Below, in pieces: positions 22,501 to 31,505 of a stretch of DNA of 64,000 nt (the first letter of the stretch is position 1; every line of letters begins with the position of its first letter). The translations under genes were made by a program, and so were the position numbers. The notes beneath the pieces were generated by a model. That model worked only from the letters and a program-made list of their open reading frames with translations, did not search any database and was not told the origin of the DNA. The DNA comes from Galeopsis tetrahit (lineage: Eukaryota > Streptophyta > Magnoliopsida > Lamiales > Lamiaceae). The stretch spans positions 40,532,232 to 40,596,231 of the forward strand of contig OY776131.1 in the NCBI GenBank assembly GCA_963675135.1, read 5' to 3'.

Positions 22501-24626
22501 ATACTGCTTGTCATATTGCTAATAGAGTTTATATTAGAACAGATTCTACTAGAACTCCATATGAAATTCTGAACAATAGAAAGCCAAATCTGAAATATTT
22601 CCATGTTTTTGGCTGTGTATGTTATATCTTGAATGACAGGGATCATTTACATAAGTTTGACTCAAAGAGTGATAAAGGCTTCTTTCTTGGTTACTCAAGA
22701 AACAGCAAAGCCTATAGGATTTATAACTTTAGGACTGATATTGTACAAGAATCTGTAAATGTTGTTTTTGATGATGATACAAGCATTACAGGTAAAAGCA
22801 TTGAAGATGAAGACATTTCAGACTTGATTAATGTACCAATCATTACTGAAAATGTTGAACAGGTTCAGAATGTTGAGAAGAATGATGACATACCAGAGGA
22901 AACATCTGATAATACAGATCCTGAAAATCTATATAATCTCCAGAAAACTCCTTCCATAAGGATTCAGAAATATCATCCACAAGACCAAATTATTGGTGAA
23001 CAGTCTACAGGTGTTCAAACCAGAAGAAGAATGGGGATGAATTCAAAGGATGTGGTAAGATCAATATGTATGCCATGCATGTGTAGTAAGGTAAATCATG
23101 AATGTTATCACTCTGAGATTGAACCCAAATCTGTTAAAGAAGCATTAGATGATGAGAATTGGATAGAAGCTATGCATGAAGAACTTAATCAATTTGTTAG
23201 AAATGATGTGTGGACATTAGTTCCTAGACCAGAACATATTAATGTTATAGGAACTAAATGGATTTTCAAAAATAAGACTGATGAAATGGGAAACATTATT
23301 AGAAACAAAGCTAGGTTGGTTGCTCAAGGATATACACAGGTAGAAGGTGTAGACTTTGATGAAACATTTGCTCCTGTTGCTAGAATAGAATCCATTAGGC
23401 TCTTACTTGCCATTGCATGCTACATTGATATAAAACTGCACCAAATGGATGTTAAAGCTGCCTTTCTAAATGGTATTCTAAATGAAGAAGCTTATGTTGA
23501 ACAACCTAAAGGCTTTGAAAACCCTGATTTTCCTGATCATGTCTATAAATTGAAAAAGGCTCTATATGGCTTGAAACAAGCACCTAGAGCATGGTATGAA
23601 AGGTTGACAGATTTCTTAATTGAGTTTGGTTTTGTAAGAGGAGAAGCTGATAGAACACTATTCATCAAATATGATAAAAATGATATTATGATTGCTCAAA
23701 TCTATGTTGATGATATAGTATTTGGTTCTACTTGTGACAATATGCTTAAACACTTTGTGAATGAGATGACATCTACCTTAGAAATGTCCATGGTTGGTGA
23801 CTTAAATTACTTTCTAGGACTGCAAATCAAACAGCAAAAAGATGGGATTTTTATCTCACAAAGTAAGTATGCTAAAAATCTTGTAAAAAGGTTTGGATTA
23901 GAGAGTGCTAAACATATGAAAACTCCTATGGGATCAACTCAGAAACTGAGTAAGGACAGTGTTGACCAGAATGTTGACTCAACACTGTACAGGTCTATGA
24001 TTGGCAGTCTATTATATTTGAGTTCCAGCAGACCTGATATTATGTTCAGTGTTTGCTTATGTGCTAGATATCAAGCTAATCCTAAAGAATCACATATGAA
24101 TGCTGTTAAAAGAATCATTAAGTATGTTGCAGGTACATGTGATTTAGGTATTTGGTACAGCAAAGACACAAACTGCACCTTAATAGGTTACAGTGATGCA
24201 GACTGGGCAGGAGACTGTGATGATAGGAAAAGCACAAGTGGTGGCTGCTTTTATATGGGGAACAACTTAATCTCTTGGCACAGTAGAAAACAGAACTGTG
24301 TGTCTAAATCAACAGCTGAATCAGAATACAATGCAGCAGGGAGTTGTTGCACTCAATTACTTTGGTTGCAAAAAATGTTTCATGATTATGGCTTACCTAG
24401 TGATGTTCTAACTGTGTATTGTGATAATACGAGTGCTATAAATATCTCAAAAAATCCAGTGCAACACTCATTGACAAAGCATATAAGTATTAGACATCAC
24501 TTTATAAGAGATTTTGTTGAAAATGAAGTTGTTAAGATGGAGTACATTTCTACTGAAAAACAATTAGCTGATATATTCACTAAAGCTCTTGATTTTTTTT
24601 ATTTTTTTTTTTATTTTTTTTTTTGA
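19533..24626 (+). CDS. Copia Gag-Pol polyprotein (SINE-truncated C-terminus)
   Basis: One frame of 1697 codons. Gag: LDGTNYAFWKPKMRMYIKSI near residue 15, then the UBN2 core. Two CCHC knuckles, CDACSGYGHYANEC (about 328) and CHYCFKKGHKSPQC (about 607), with a coiled-coil-rich stretch between. Protease: WYFDSGCSKHMTG (about 672). Pre-integrase zinc motif: LWHHKLGHANY with CGPCQKGK. Integrase: MDLMGPM...VVVDDYSRF, RSDHGREFEN, TPQQNGIAERKNR. RT: LHQMDVKAAFLNG and YVDDIVFGS. RNase H: GYSDADWAGD and STAESEYNA. All catalytic motifs look intact. The natural ending (TKALDDKRFSSLRKSLGLCNI, stop at 24794-24796) is displaced by a SINE, so the frame ends in a phenylalanine-rich tail from its poly(T). Confidence 0.95.
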   Translation: MEYPLSPALKPPILDGTNYAFWKPKMRMYIKSIDERVWRSVLAGWTQPRTAADEDNEARIKRELDWTTEEITTASYNSKALNAIFTSTDASMFKIISNCISSKDVWDRLQEHCEGSDSVRRTRLRMLGTKFENLRMKEDETISSYNEKLTEISNEAHSLGDLISNQRLVHKILRSVPKRFEPKICAIEEAKDTDVISQNELVGILKTYEMNISEKTDNEKKVLVFKGDASSSVSSGSGKSPYVTEIDSDEDDIEEYLNNPDYMAFITKQFKTFMKNKNNRLKDNIQPKVQINNTQQLPIRKNNFNPSRQLERGNRFRSDQEYRKNVKCDACSGYGHYANECANTILKKKLNFSATLSDESDVDHDPEKDIEKAFSARILYDDTFDDDLDDYYDVRTNEPSFEKSLNNNVPEFNCFTSSVNETGTSNKAVLSRRDADIQDLSNTVFKLESLLTKKDKEISKLKERLDVSVLDFKKYSYEKPLTNEKVCKISSETEKLNHTIKSLNFENSDLRESITKLEGTLTRKDMEMSKLEERLKEASLSFKRFSDGKNKLEDSLRTNNSKRTGIGYQGKNSKKSESKKPTVFVKVEVNYNPSVSAKTQIIAKDVICHYCFKKGHKSPQCLKKKNDLKQSVLPGMTQHSRSHSNSAWISKENTSCNVVYMSLKACIPGLWYFDSGCSKHMTGKIDYLTDYTVYNGGNVTYGGGSKGKIIGKGTLNVPGFPKLSNVLHVDGLLANLISISQLCDDDLHVKFDKNSCYVLDKNSKCIMMGNRSADNRYLIESELVCNKAKVDDSILWHHKLGHANYRQLDKLVRLKAVTGLPDLKFSDNKVCGPCQKGKQIKVSHKMLGHCSTKHCFELLHMDLMGPMETESIGGKRYSLVVVDDYSRFTWIEFLKDKSETFSIFKIMYKRFKNVFNSKVCRIRSDHGREFENSSFTEFCESKGIIQEFSSPKTPQQNGIAERKNRTLQEMARVMLCSKNLSKRFWAEALNTACHIANRVYIRTDSTRTPYEILNNRKPNLKYFHVFGCVCYILNDRDHLHKFDSKSDKGFFLGYSRNSKAYRIYNFRTDIVQESVNVVFDDDTSITGKSIEDEDISDLINVPIITENVEQVQNVEKNDDIPEETSDNTDPENLYNLQKTPSIRIQKYHPQDQIIGEQSTGVQTRRRMGMNSKDVVRSICMPCMCSKVNHECYHSEIEPKSVKEALDDENWIEAMHEELNQFVRNDVWTLVPRPEHINVIGTKWIFKNKTDEMGNIIRNKARLVAQGYTQVEGVDFDETFAPVARIESIRLLLAIACYIDIKLHQMDVKAAFLNGILNEEAYVEQPKGFENPDFPDHVYKLKKALYGLKQAPRAWYERLTDFLIEFGFVRGEADRTLFIKYDKNDIMIAQIYVDDIVFGSTCDNMLKHFVNEMTSTLEMSMVGDLNYFLGLQIKQQKDGIFISQSKYAKNLVKRFGLESAKHMKTPMGSTQKLSKDSVDQNVDSTLYRSMIGSLLYLSSSRPDIMFSVCLCARYQANPKESHMNAVKRIIKYVAGTCDLGIWYSKDTNCTLIGYSDADWAGDCDDRKSTSGGCFYMGNNLISWHSRKQNCVSKSTAESEYNAAGSCCTQLLWLQKMFHDYGLPSDVLTVYCDNTSAINISKNPVQHSLTKHISIRHHFIRDFVENEVVKMEYISTEKQLADIFTKALDFFYFFFYFFF

Positions 24627-24728
24627 ATTACATTAAATACCCATCCCTTTTTTCCCCTCCCCATGACTCGAACCCAGGATCTAAGGCCTAGGTAGTGGTG
24701 CTCTAACCACTTGAGCTATCCCACTTTG
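24594..24728 (-). mobile_element. tRNA-derived SINE, complete, inserted in pol
   Basis: Read on the minus strand: head ACAAAGTGGGATAGCTCAAG, then GTGGTTAGAGC (box A region), GGGTTCGAGTCA (box B), a body ending in TTTAATGTAATTC and an A-rich tail (the poly(T) at 24594-24625). A perfect 17-bp target duplication flanks it (24577-24593 and 24729-24745, TCACTAAAGCTCTTGAT). Such SINEs are transcribed by Pol III and mobilised by LINE machinery. A second, internally shortened copy is at 42299-42384. Confidence 0.93.
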
Positions 24729-25017
24729 TCACTAAAGCTCTTGATGATAAGAGGTTTTCTTCTCTACGAAAATCTCTTGGCTTATGTAATATCTAAAAAT
24801 ATGATCAAGGGTGTTGTATCAAATGCGGCAGCATTTGAGACAACACTAAGACAAGTCACTTATGTGTTTCCTTGCTTTAATTTTCGTAATTATTGAATTA
24901 ATGAAATTCCTTGTAATTGATATTTGAATTCTGAATGACTTGTGAAAAAATACTAAAAAGCCTATACACCTCTCAAATGCTACAAAAGAAAAATCACTTA
25001 TTAGATGCTTTATAAAT

Positions 25018-25165
25018 CACTGAGTAACTATGGGACACGGAGCTCACTACTACGATGATCTCTTTTCAAAAGGTGATATAAATTGCATCAATATATTCAC
25101 AAATCCATTGAGTAACTATGAGGCACGGAGTTCGCTGCTACGATGCACTCTTTTCAAAAGATTGA
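25018..25165 (+). repeat. Imperfect duplicate in the pol-to-ORF3 spacer
   Basis: GAGTAACTATG(G/A)G(A/G)CACGGAG, then CTACGATG and CTCTTTTCAAAAG occur twice (about 25021-25070 and 25111-25160). The rest of the spacer 24797-25733 holds no long frame. Confidence 0.75.
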
Positions 25166-25749
25166 TCAATGTGAAGTGTGATAAAAAGAAAAAAGAAAAA
25201 ATATTAGAGCAACACATATGATGAAAAATCATGAAAAAAACTGTGTTGAGGTGTATAGAATGCCAACAATAGTCAAAACACTCGTTAATTCAGATTCTTA
25301 TCCCAATTTTTCATGGAATTAGTTATTTTTGATAATTATTAAATATTATTCTCTGAAATATTTAATTTGACTTAATATTGCCTTTTTTTTTTTTTCAGTT
25401 ATTATATTCCGCATTTATTTAATTTTGTTTTTCCAGAATTTTTATTCTCCCTTCTATCCACGATCAATTAGTGGGGAAGTTACTTCCACTACTTCACTTC
25501 CCTCACTCCCAAAAATCGTGTAACTTCTTCATCTCAACTCTCCATATAAGATGAATCTCCATTACAGTGTTGGAAAATACTTGAAAAGCTTTGTTAACAC
25601 AATTAAGCCTGGTAATTACAGATATTAATTATATTTGTAGCACTCAAGTATATCCAGTTCCCTTGGACTCACACTGTTTGAATTCTAATTTACATTGTAT
25701 CTGTAGAATTCGAAAGGTCTCAAAATTAATTTTTTGCTGTCTTGTTTTG

Positions 25750-25758
25750 TGTGTACAG
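25750..25758 (+). promoter_or_regulatory. Probable 3' splice site before the accessory ORF
   Basis: A T-rich run (TTTTTTGCTGTCTTGTTTTG, about 25729-25749) ends in TGTACAG just before TTCCAATATG. This looks like an acceptor that would place the accessory ORF first on a spliced RNA. Inferred from sequence only. Confidence 0.5.
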
Positions 25759-25766
25759 GTTCCAAT

Positions 25767-27878
25767 ATGTCTAACACTCCTCCGATCACTGCTGCACACT
25801 CAAACTCGAATTCAAGCAACAAAATTTCCCCAGACCCTCTCAATCTCCTTGCTGATATGGCATCATCCAACTCACCAAACTCACCGTCGTTCACCGTCGG
25901 AACCATAGTTGTTCCCTTCGCTTCTGATGAAGAACCCACTCAAACAACCCCTCTTGAAATCGTACCTTACAATCCATACGATATTCGCACTGAAATCGCG
26001 AACGCAAATGCCAATGCAGAAATTCCAACCTCCAACCCACCAGATGAGCCCTCATCTGAAACTCCCGTACCAGAAAACACCCCAGTCACCTTACACTTCC
26101 CTCTGGGCACTCCTTTCAACACTCTGAAAGGGGCCTTCGAAACCCTAAGCCTGAAAACAACTCACCCTGTTTTAGTGCTTGAGGGAGAAACGCTGGATAA
26201 TTCCATGTTCAAAGGGGATGTGGACATGCAAACTCAGCTGGAGTCCTCGGATGAAGAAGTCTTGGCCGCAAAGTTTGAGAGAATTCATCGGCACAAAAAG
26301 GGCAAAAAGAAAACTGTTGTTGTTCCACCTGCACGAAAATGGCCTGGTGGTAAGAGAAAGTCCCAAAGAAATCTGGGCAAGATTGTTGATTACACTGGAA
26401 AAGGGAAAAAGCCCAGAACGGATGGAAATGCCTCTGAGCCAATTGTTGTATTTGATTCTGAATCAGAACCAGAAACAGAGGCTGAACAACATGCACCTTC
26501 AGTGGAAGAAGAAGTGGCTGTCAATGAAGAGGATGTGGACGAAGTTGCTGAGGAAATGGAGGAGGAAAGTGAACCAACTCCACTAGTTCGACGATCAAAA
26601 AGGCTCCGAGAGCCCGAAAGTGTTGCCTCTCCGATGGCAACACCAGATCAGTCAGATCCTGAACAGTCATCCAGTTCGTCAGATGAGGATGAACATGAGG
26701 TACTTTTCTCTTCTGATGATAGGCATAGTGATTCTGATGAAGATTACAATGACAAGTCAAGTATACAGTATAGAACTATAAGAAATAGGCAGATTCTAAG
26801 TGAAAGATTGATTAAAACTTCTGATTTTGAGGATATGAATCTGCTTGATTGGTTTAAAGAAAGATCTTTACTGCATGCCTTGCAATTTTCTTGTCCCTAT
26901 ATTGTTGATTGGGTCTATGAATTTTATGCAAACATCCCTCAATTTGCTGGTGATCCCAACTCTACAAGATATGGTACTTTTTGGTTTAGAGGAAATAGGC
27001 ACATGATTACCCCTAGGAGGATCAATATTTTACTTAAAACTAAGATTATGGAGGATCCTATTGTTACTGACCATGATGTGATGATAAGCATCTTGACTGG
27101 GGGAGTAATCACTAAATGGAGAAGAAGAATTTTGGCCTCTAAACTAACAAGTCTATATTCTGTTTTACATAAGTTGGTGTGTTTTAATTGGCTGCCTACT
27201 ACAAACAACACCACTCTCACCTTAGAACAAGCTATCCTAATGTACAAGATTGGGCACTTGAAAAGATTTAACCTAGGACAGGTTATTTTCACCAACATGA
27301 TGACCTTTAAATCTGACATGACTGGGAGAGGTATCCTGCCTTACCCATGCCTTGTATACAAATACATGTTGGACAAAGCATTTGAAAGAATTGAAGATGA
27401 GGTCATAAGCACCTATGTCCCAAGTTTTAACATCTCAAATCAGTTCCTCATCCAAGGTGAAAGGGTGGTTTATCTTCCTTTGAGAAGGAATGATGATGAA
27501 GCAGGCCCCAGTAGTGTTCCAGCAAATGATCCCTTCCATAATACCACACTGCCTCCAGAAGGAGCTGCCTCCTCAATCTATTTGTCTTCACACTATATTA
27601 TGAGGCAGATTGATATTTTGCAGGGTTCTATTCTTAATTTGCAGCATTCTGTGGAGGATCTTCTAGTCCAAAAGAAATTTTGGATGGATCTTCTTTCCAC
27701 TTCAACAGGGGGAGTAACTGACAGTTCACACAATCAGTCCACTAACATTGTTGCTCCTACTGTAGATGAACAACCGGATTCAGTTCCTGGCCGAGCTGAT
27801 GAACCTGTTGTGGACACTGAAATGACTGAGGGAGATGCACAGGATATCCAGGATCTCTATGGTGATCTGGATAAATGA
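25767..27878 (+). CDS. Copia accessory protein (ORF3, about 703 aa)
   Basis: I chose the ATG at 25767 (MSNTPPITAAHSNSN) because it follows an apparent splice acceptor; an in-frame ATG also exists at 25734. The N-terminal 300 residues are low-complexity, rich in serine, proline and acidic residues, with basic clusters (HRHKKGKKK, RRSKRLREPE) that could be nuclear signals. The middle part (from SERLIKTSDFEDMNLLDWF) is folded-looking and contains VYEFYANI...YGTFWFRGN...ITPRRIN. This resembles the domain called putative plant transposon protein found in many plant retroelement ORFs. A helical stretch (HYIMRQIDILQGSILNLQHS) follows. I see no signal peptide or membrane anchor, so an envelope role is not supported. 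Function unknown. Confidence 0.85.
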   Translation: MSNTPPITAAHSNSNSSNKISPDPLNLLADMASSNSPNSPSFTVGTIVVPFASDEEPTQTTPLEIVPYNPYDIRTEIANANANAEIPTSNPPDEPSSETPVPENTPVTLHFPLGTPFNTLKGAFETLSLKTTHPVLVLEGETLDNSMFKGDVDMQTQLESSDEEVLAAKFERIHRHKKGKKKTVVVPPARKWPGGKRKSQRNLGKIVDYTGKGKKPRTDGNASEPIVVFDSESEPETEAEQHAPSVEEEVAVNEEDVDEVAEEMEEESEPTPLVRRSKRLREPESVASPMATPDQSDPEQSSSSSDEDEHEVLFSSDDRHSDSDEDYNDKSSIQYRTIRNRQILSERLIKTSDFEDMNLLDWFKERSLLHALQFSCPYIVDWVYEFYANIPQFAGDPNSTRYGTFWFRGNRHMITPRRINILLKTKIMEDPIVTDHDVMISILTGGVITKWRRRILASKLTSLYSVLHKLVCFNWLPTTNNTTLTLEQAILMYKIGHLKRFNLGQVIFTNMMTFKSDMTGRGILPYPCLVYKYMLDKAFERIEDEVISTYVPSFNISNQFLIQGERVVYLPLRRNDDEAGPSSVPANDPFHNTTLPPEGAASSIYLSSHYIMRQIDILQGSILNLQHSVEDLLVQKKFWMDLLSTSTGGVTDSSHNQSTNIVAPTVDEQPDSVPGRADEPVVDTEMTEGDAQDIQDLYGDLDK

Positions 27879-28245
27879 TAAGCTTGAAGACAGGGGGAGA
27901 GCTTACACAATGGGGGAGTAAATGCAGATTATGGAGATGCAACTGATACATTTCAGCCCAATCCTTTCCCTTTGTGTTAATTTCAGTTCTTTCCATGTTG
28001 TAAAAGCTTTGTACTTATGTTTTTATTTTCTCAAACTCTGTTTTTGTTACATTCTGTAATTATTTAGGATTTTTTTTTCTTTAGTTATTTAAATCTAAAC
28101 AAGTCTTTTTGGTTTAGATGTTGTTTACTTTAATTTGATCTTATACAGATTGTTACTTCAATTTTTTTTGGAATATCAATTGTGTAAACTTCTTAATCAA
28201 TATCTCTGTTGTGTGAACTTCAGTTGTGTTGATGTAGAAAGGTCA

Positions 28246-28258
28246 AATTGGGGGAGAT
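28246..28258 (+). other. Polypurine tract of the Sirevirus-like Copia
   Basis: AATTGGGGGAGAT lies directly before the 3' LTR and would prime plus-strand synthesis. Confidence 0.75.
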
Positions 28259-29032
28259 TGTTGATGTTGAGATGAGTGTTATGTTTAATGATCCAACACT
28301 GACAGCCTAGTGTTGTGTTTAATGTTCCCAACACTCATGACAACATCAGAATTTGCCCTTCCTTTTCTCACTAACTCTTATCTTACGCTTGTTGTCTAAT
28401 GATGTCCCCAGAGCAGTTAGAAGACGTGGGCAACACCAAGTCATGCCACTGCGTGGGAGTGAGAAGTTATTAGGCCATGGTATAACAAGTTCCTAAATTC
28501 TAGGAGTGGTGGAGAGAAGTTCTATAACCGCATGATCTCAAGGTTGAGGCGATCATGGAAGTTGATGGCAGTTCGTGAATGAAGCCTATAAATACAGAAG
28601 CTGCTCTCAACACAAGATAGACAAGAAGAAAAGCTGAAATCGATTACTACTCTATTGAACGCTATAGACGCTTCTAGTTAGGAATATCTTTGTTTCTTCT
28701 TGTAGTTCTTCACATTATTATAAACCCGAATAGTAGTGTGTTAGGACATAGTCTTATTTGCTAGGTTGTGTGATTAGATCTATGAGGGAGATAGTTTCAT
28801 AGAACTTAGTAAATCATTATACACTTTCGGAGTGTAATTATACACCTCAAAGAGGTTGTACTCGTTTCACATATTTTTATATAGTGAACAGCATAGATTA
28901 TTTTATAATCTATACAAATTTTGAATACTTCTATTTTCAGTACGTGCAATTTAAATTCCGCTGCATAGTGTTGTCTAGATTGTGCCAACACAACATACAA
29001 CATCTTTGATTTCGCACGCACACACACTTTCA
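28259..29032 (+). repeat. 3' LTR of the Sirevirus-like Copia
   Basis: 774 bp, same ends as the 5' LTR. I count nine single-base differences and no length change. Confidence 0.92.
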
Positions 29033-29037
29033 AATAC

Positions 29038-29731
29038 TAATGAATCCATCTATGATTAACAATCTACTCAAGTGGTGTTGTACTTTTTCTATAAGATTGA
29101 TCACAAAATAATGAGTTAAAAGTTCTCTCGATCCAAATAACTCAAGAGAAATATAATTCAATCTCGTATCCCTACCTAAATTGCATCATAAAACTCAATT
29201 AAACCCCTAAGAACATCACACATCATCCATCGGACTAAGCTTTCTCATCCTATTTCTTTTTATTTGCTTATTTCATTAGTTTGTGTTAGTTTGATTATGT
29301 GTATTGTTGGCTAGAACAGCTCGGCCCAGTTGCTGCTCGTTCCAGTCTCAGGCCATCGATCCTACTTGGCCGATTCTAAGCATTCGGCCGAAAAAATGAA
29401 TTTTTTTTCTTCCACTCGGCCGAGTTCTGAATGTTTAAGTTTGCACCTCGAACTTATTTCGTGCATAACTTTTGCTTCTGACCTCCAATCGACTTGATTC
29501 TTTTGGCTATTCCACTCCATTTTTTGAGCCGGATCCAATGGTGTACTCCTCTTTTTGGTCCAGTGAAGTGTGGTAGGTGTATTGCTCCCCAAATCCATCG
29601 TTTTTCCTACAAAACCGACAAAACACTATATTTCTCTTATTTTGACCAAAACCATCATATTCAACTCATAAATCAATGAAATCAACATCAAAATGAGCTT
29701 CACGTGTGCATCTAAATCGTGTAAATTACAC
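29038..29731 (-). repeat. Athila-like 5' LTR, outer part
   Basis: Continuation of the LTR cut by the Copia. No reading frame of note; contains repeated CGGCCGA/TCGGCC motifs (29320-29410). The outer edge is uncertain by some tens of bases. Confidence 0.55.
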
Positions 29732-30467
29732 TCGAATCACCAGACCAACGTGCTGTCCTCCCTCTCGTCCCAAATCCCCTCTCTCCCCCATCTTCGGGCT
29801 GCCATGCAAGGAAGCCACAACTCTAACCCACAAGCTCTCAGTTTCAGTAAAGCTACGCCACAACCATTTTCCTATAAGTGCCTTATTGAAGAGGCTTAAA
29901 ACCCTCACTCCCAACCCTCCATTACCCTTCGGCGCGCAAATCCTACCCCACCTAACCCATGTTATTTTTTTCACGATTCTCAGCCCCACACCCCTATAAG
30001 AAACTTCGTTGCAAAGAAATAAGCTCATTCATGATTTTCTTTGGTAGCATATAAAAGGATATATGGTAAATTGGAATGGAAATCAGAACTGCCTTCAAAA
30101 GAGTAATTCTCCTTCCAAATGAGATTTTTATGTTGCTCCATGACAACAGTTTCTTTTTCATTTTTGTAACCACATGCGCCCACTCCAAGACAAATTTGTG
30201 ATTAAAGCCCACCTTGATCCCCAAATACGAAAATGGGACACAGCCGGTGTCGCATTCCAAGGTGGCGGCCATACTGTTGAGTTTCTCAGGTTCCACGTTG
30301 ATTCCGATAAGGCTGCTTTTATTGAAATTCACCCGCAGTCCCGACATGAGTTCAAAGTTTTTCAAAATATACCTCATGGCACAAGCATTTCCCTCCTTAG
30401 ACGAACCAATTAAGATTGTATCGTCCGCATATTGTAGATGTGGGATTCTGATTTTTTCACTACCCAT
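29732..30467 (-). pseudogene. LINE ORF2 reverse transcriptase, C-terminal half
   Basis: The minus strand encodes the part of an L1-type RT that contains the catalytic YADD: RIPHLQYADDTILIGSSKE, then LKNFELMSGLRVNFNKSSLI, FSYLGIKVGFN, LLSWSNIKISFGRRITLLKA and PIYHISFYMLPKKI. After a frameshift near 30000 it continues with ITWVRWGRICAPKGNGGLGV and LFNKALIGKWLWR. These match plant L1 order. The piece is cut from the RT N-terminus by the solo LTR at 30468-31505 and from the 3' part by the Athila-like element. Confidence 0.85.
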
Positions 30468-30495
30468 TGTAGACACTTAAATTTTAAATTCCTTT

Positions 30496-30691
30496 GGACC
30501 TCTAAAGTCCAATAAATCAAGATGGGCCTCTAAAGTCCGGTAAATCAAGACGGGCCTCTAAAGTCCGATAAATCAAGACGGGCCTTTAAAGTTCAGTAAA
30601 TCAAGACGGGCCTCTAAAGTCTCATAAATGAAGACGACCCTCTAAAGTCCCATAAATGAAGATGGGCCTCTAAAGTCCAACAAACCAAATC
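30496..30691 (+). repeat. 28-bp tandem repeat, seven copies, in the solo LTR
   Basis: Consensus GGGCCTCTAAAGTCC followed by xxTAAATCAAGAC, repeated head to tail without spacers just upstream of the TATA box. Confidence 0.88.
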
Positions 30692-30923
30692 GAGCCCAGA
30701 TAGGGTATTCTTAGCCCATCAAGTAATTCAAAATTTGAACTAAACCCTAACCACTTAACACAAATATCTCATTGGCCCATAAAAAAAAAAACCCTAGGTT
30801 CTACACCTATAAATAGAGGCCTCATTTCATTCATTTCAGGATCAAGAAATCAGAAGCATTCAAGGCTCTAAAATTCTCTGCAGAGATTTTATAGTGTTCT
30901 TCAGCAGTTGGAGGAGCTTCAAA

Positions 30924-31089
30924 GGCGTTCTTCGTGCAAAGCAACAAGAAGCAGTGTTCGAGTGGAGATCAAGGTGCTAAGCCTCTTCGATTCGGCGTTT
31001 CTTCAAGGCGTTCTTCGTGCAAAGCAGCAAGAAGCAGTGTTCGAGTGGAGATCAAGGTGTTAAGCCCCTTCGATTCGGCGTTTCTTCAA
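30924..31089 (+). repeat. 83-bp tandem duplication in the solo LTR
   Basis: Two units starting GGCGTTCTTCGTGCAAAGCA at 30924 and 31007, with only a few differences. They lie downstream of the TATA box, in the presumed transcribed R-U5 part. Confidence 0.88.
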
Positions 31090-31505
31090 AGTTCTTCGTG
31101 GATCTTCAACGGAAAAGTCCCGATAAGTCCCGAAAAAGTCCCGGAAATCAACGTTTAATCCAAAATACGGCGTCAAGCCCTTGGATTAACGTTACAAAGT
31201 CCCAAGTTCAAGAACGATCTTCAACGACGTTCATCACAAAAGTCCCTAAATTCAACGTTTAATCCAAAAATACGGTGTTAAACCTTTGGATTAACGTTAT
31301 AAAGCCCCAAATACAAGATCGAAGAGGATTCGGCTGCTGATCCAACTCCAAGAGTGCTCAAGAAATTCAAGAAGTTCAAGAAGAGAGAATCAGAGGAGAA
31401 ATTAGAGATTGTAACCCACAAATATTCATCGGTTTAAATCCGAAATTAAATACATCGTTTACCATTTTCGCGTTTTAATATTTAATTCACGAATTTGTGT
31501 TTACA

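Larger units (their letters stand above)
18692..29032 (+). mobile_element. Sirevirus-like Ty1/Copia element, 10,341 bp
   Basis: A full-length element with 774-bp LTRs, a 5-bp target duplication AATAC (18687-18691 and 29033-29037), a tRNA-Met primer site, a single gag-pol frame in Copia order (gag, protease, integrase, RT, RNase H), an additional long ORF and a purine-rich tract before the 3' LTR. I count 9 substitutions between its LTRs (about 1.2 percent), so insertion is fairly recent. The large gag with two zinc knuckles and the extra 3' ORF fit the Sirevirus lineage. A SINE has inserted near the end of pol. It sits in the LTR of the Athila-like element. Confidence 0.9.
14301..29731 (-). 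mobile_element. Athila-like Ty3 LTR retrotransposon remnant (nested host)
   Basis: Read on the minus strand, the order is: 5' LTR (about 29731 to 29038, then 18691 to 18373, split by a Copia insertion), tRNA-Asp primer site (18353-18372), gag (18200 to about 15100) and the start of protease. It stops abruptly at about 14301 against LINE sequence. The rest of pol and the 3' LTR are missing, so the element is a truncated relic sitting in a LINE. Gag itself is split by a solo LTR at 15376-17063. The right limit is approximate: I place the LTR start at TGTAATTTACACG, just where LINE coding sequence resumes. Confidence 0.7.
30468..31505 (+). mobile_element. Solo LTR in the LINE (1,038 bp)
   Basis: The ends TGTAGACAC...GTGTTTACA form an inverted repeat and are flanked by a perfect 5-bp duplication CCCAT (30463-30467 and 31506-31510). 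The + strand has a TATA box (CTATAAATAGAGG, about 30806-30818), giving the orientation. It carries two sets of tandem repeats but no gene. Such ends are common in Ty3 chromoviruses; that assignment is a guess. Confidence 0.85.

Noticed and set aside
25685..27996. Antisense ORFs opposite the Copia accessory ORF
   Set aside because: They shadow a long sense frame, lack motifs and carry no start context of note.
30496..30691. 28-bp repeats resembling a CRISPR array
   Set aside because: The units are directly adjacent without spacers, lie inside a solo LTR of a plant genome, and no cas genes exist.
30934..31262. Two overlapping ORFs with repeated peptide in the solo LTR
   Set aside because: Created by the 83-bp tandem duplication inside non-coding LTR sequence.
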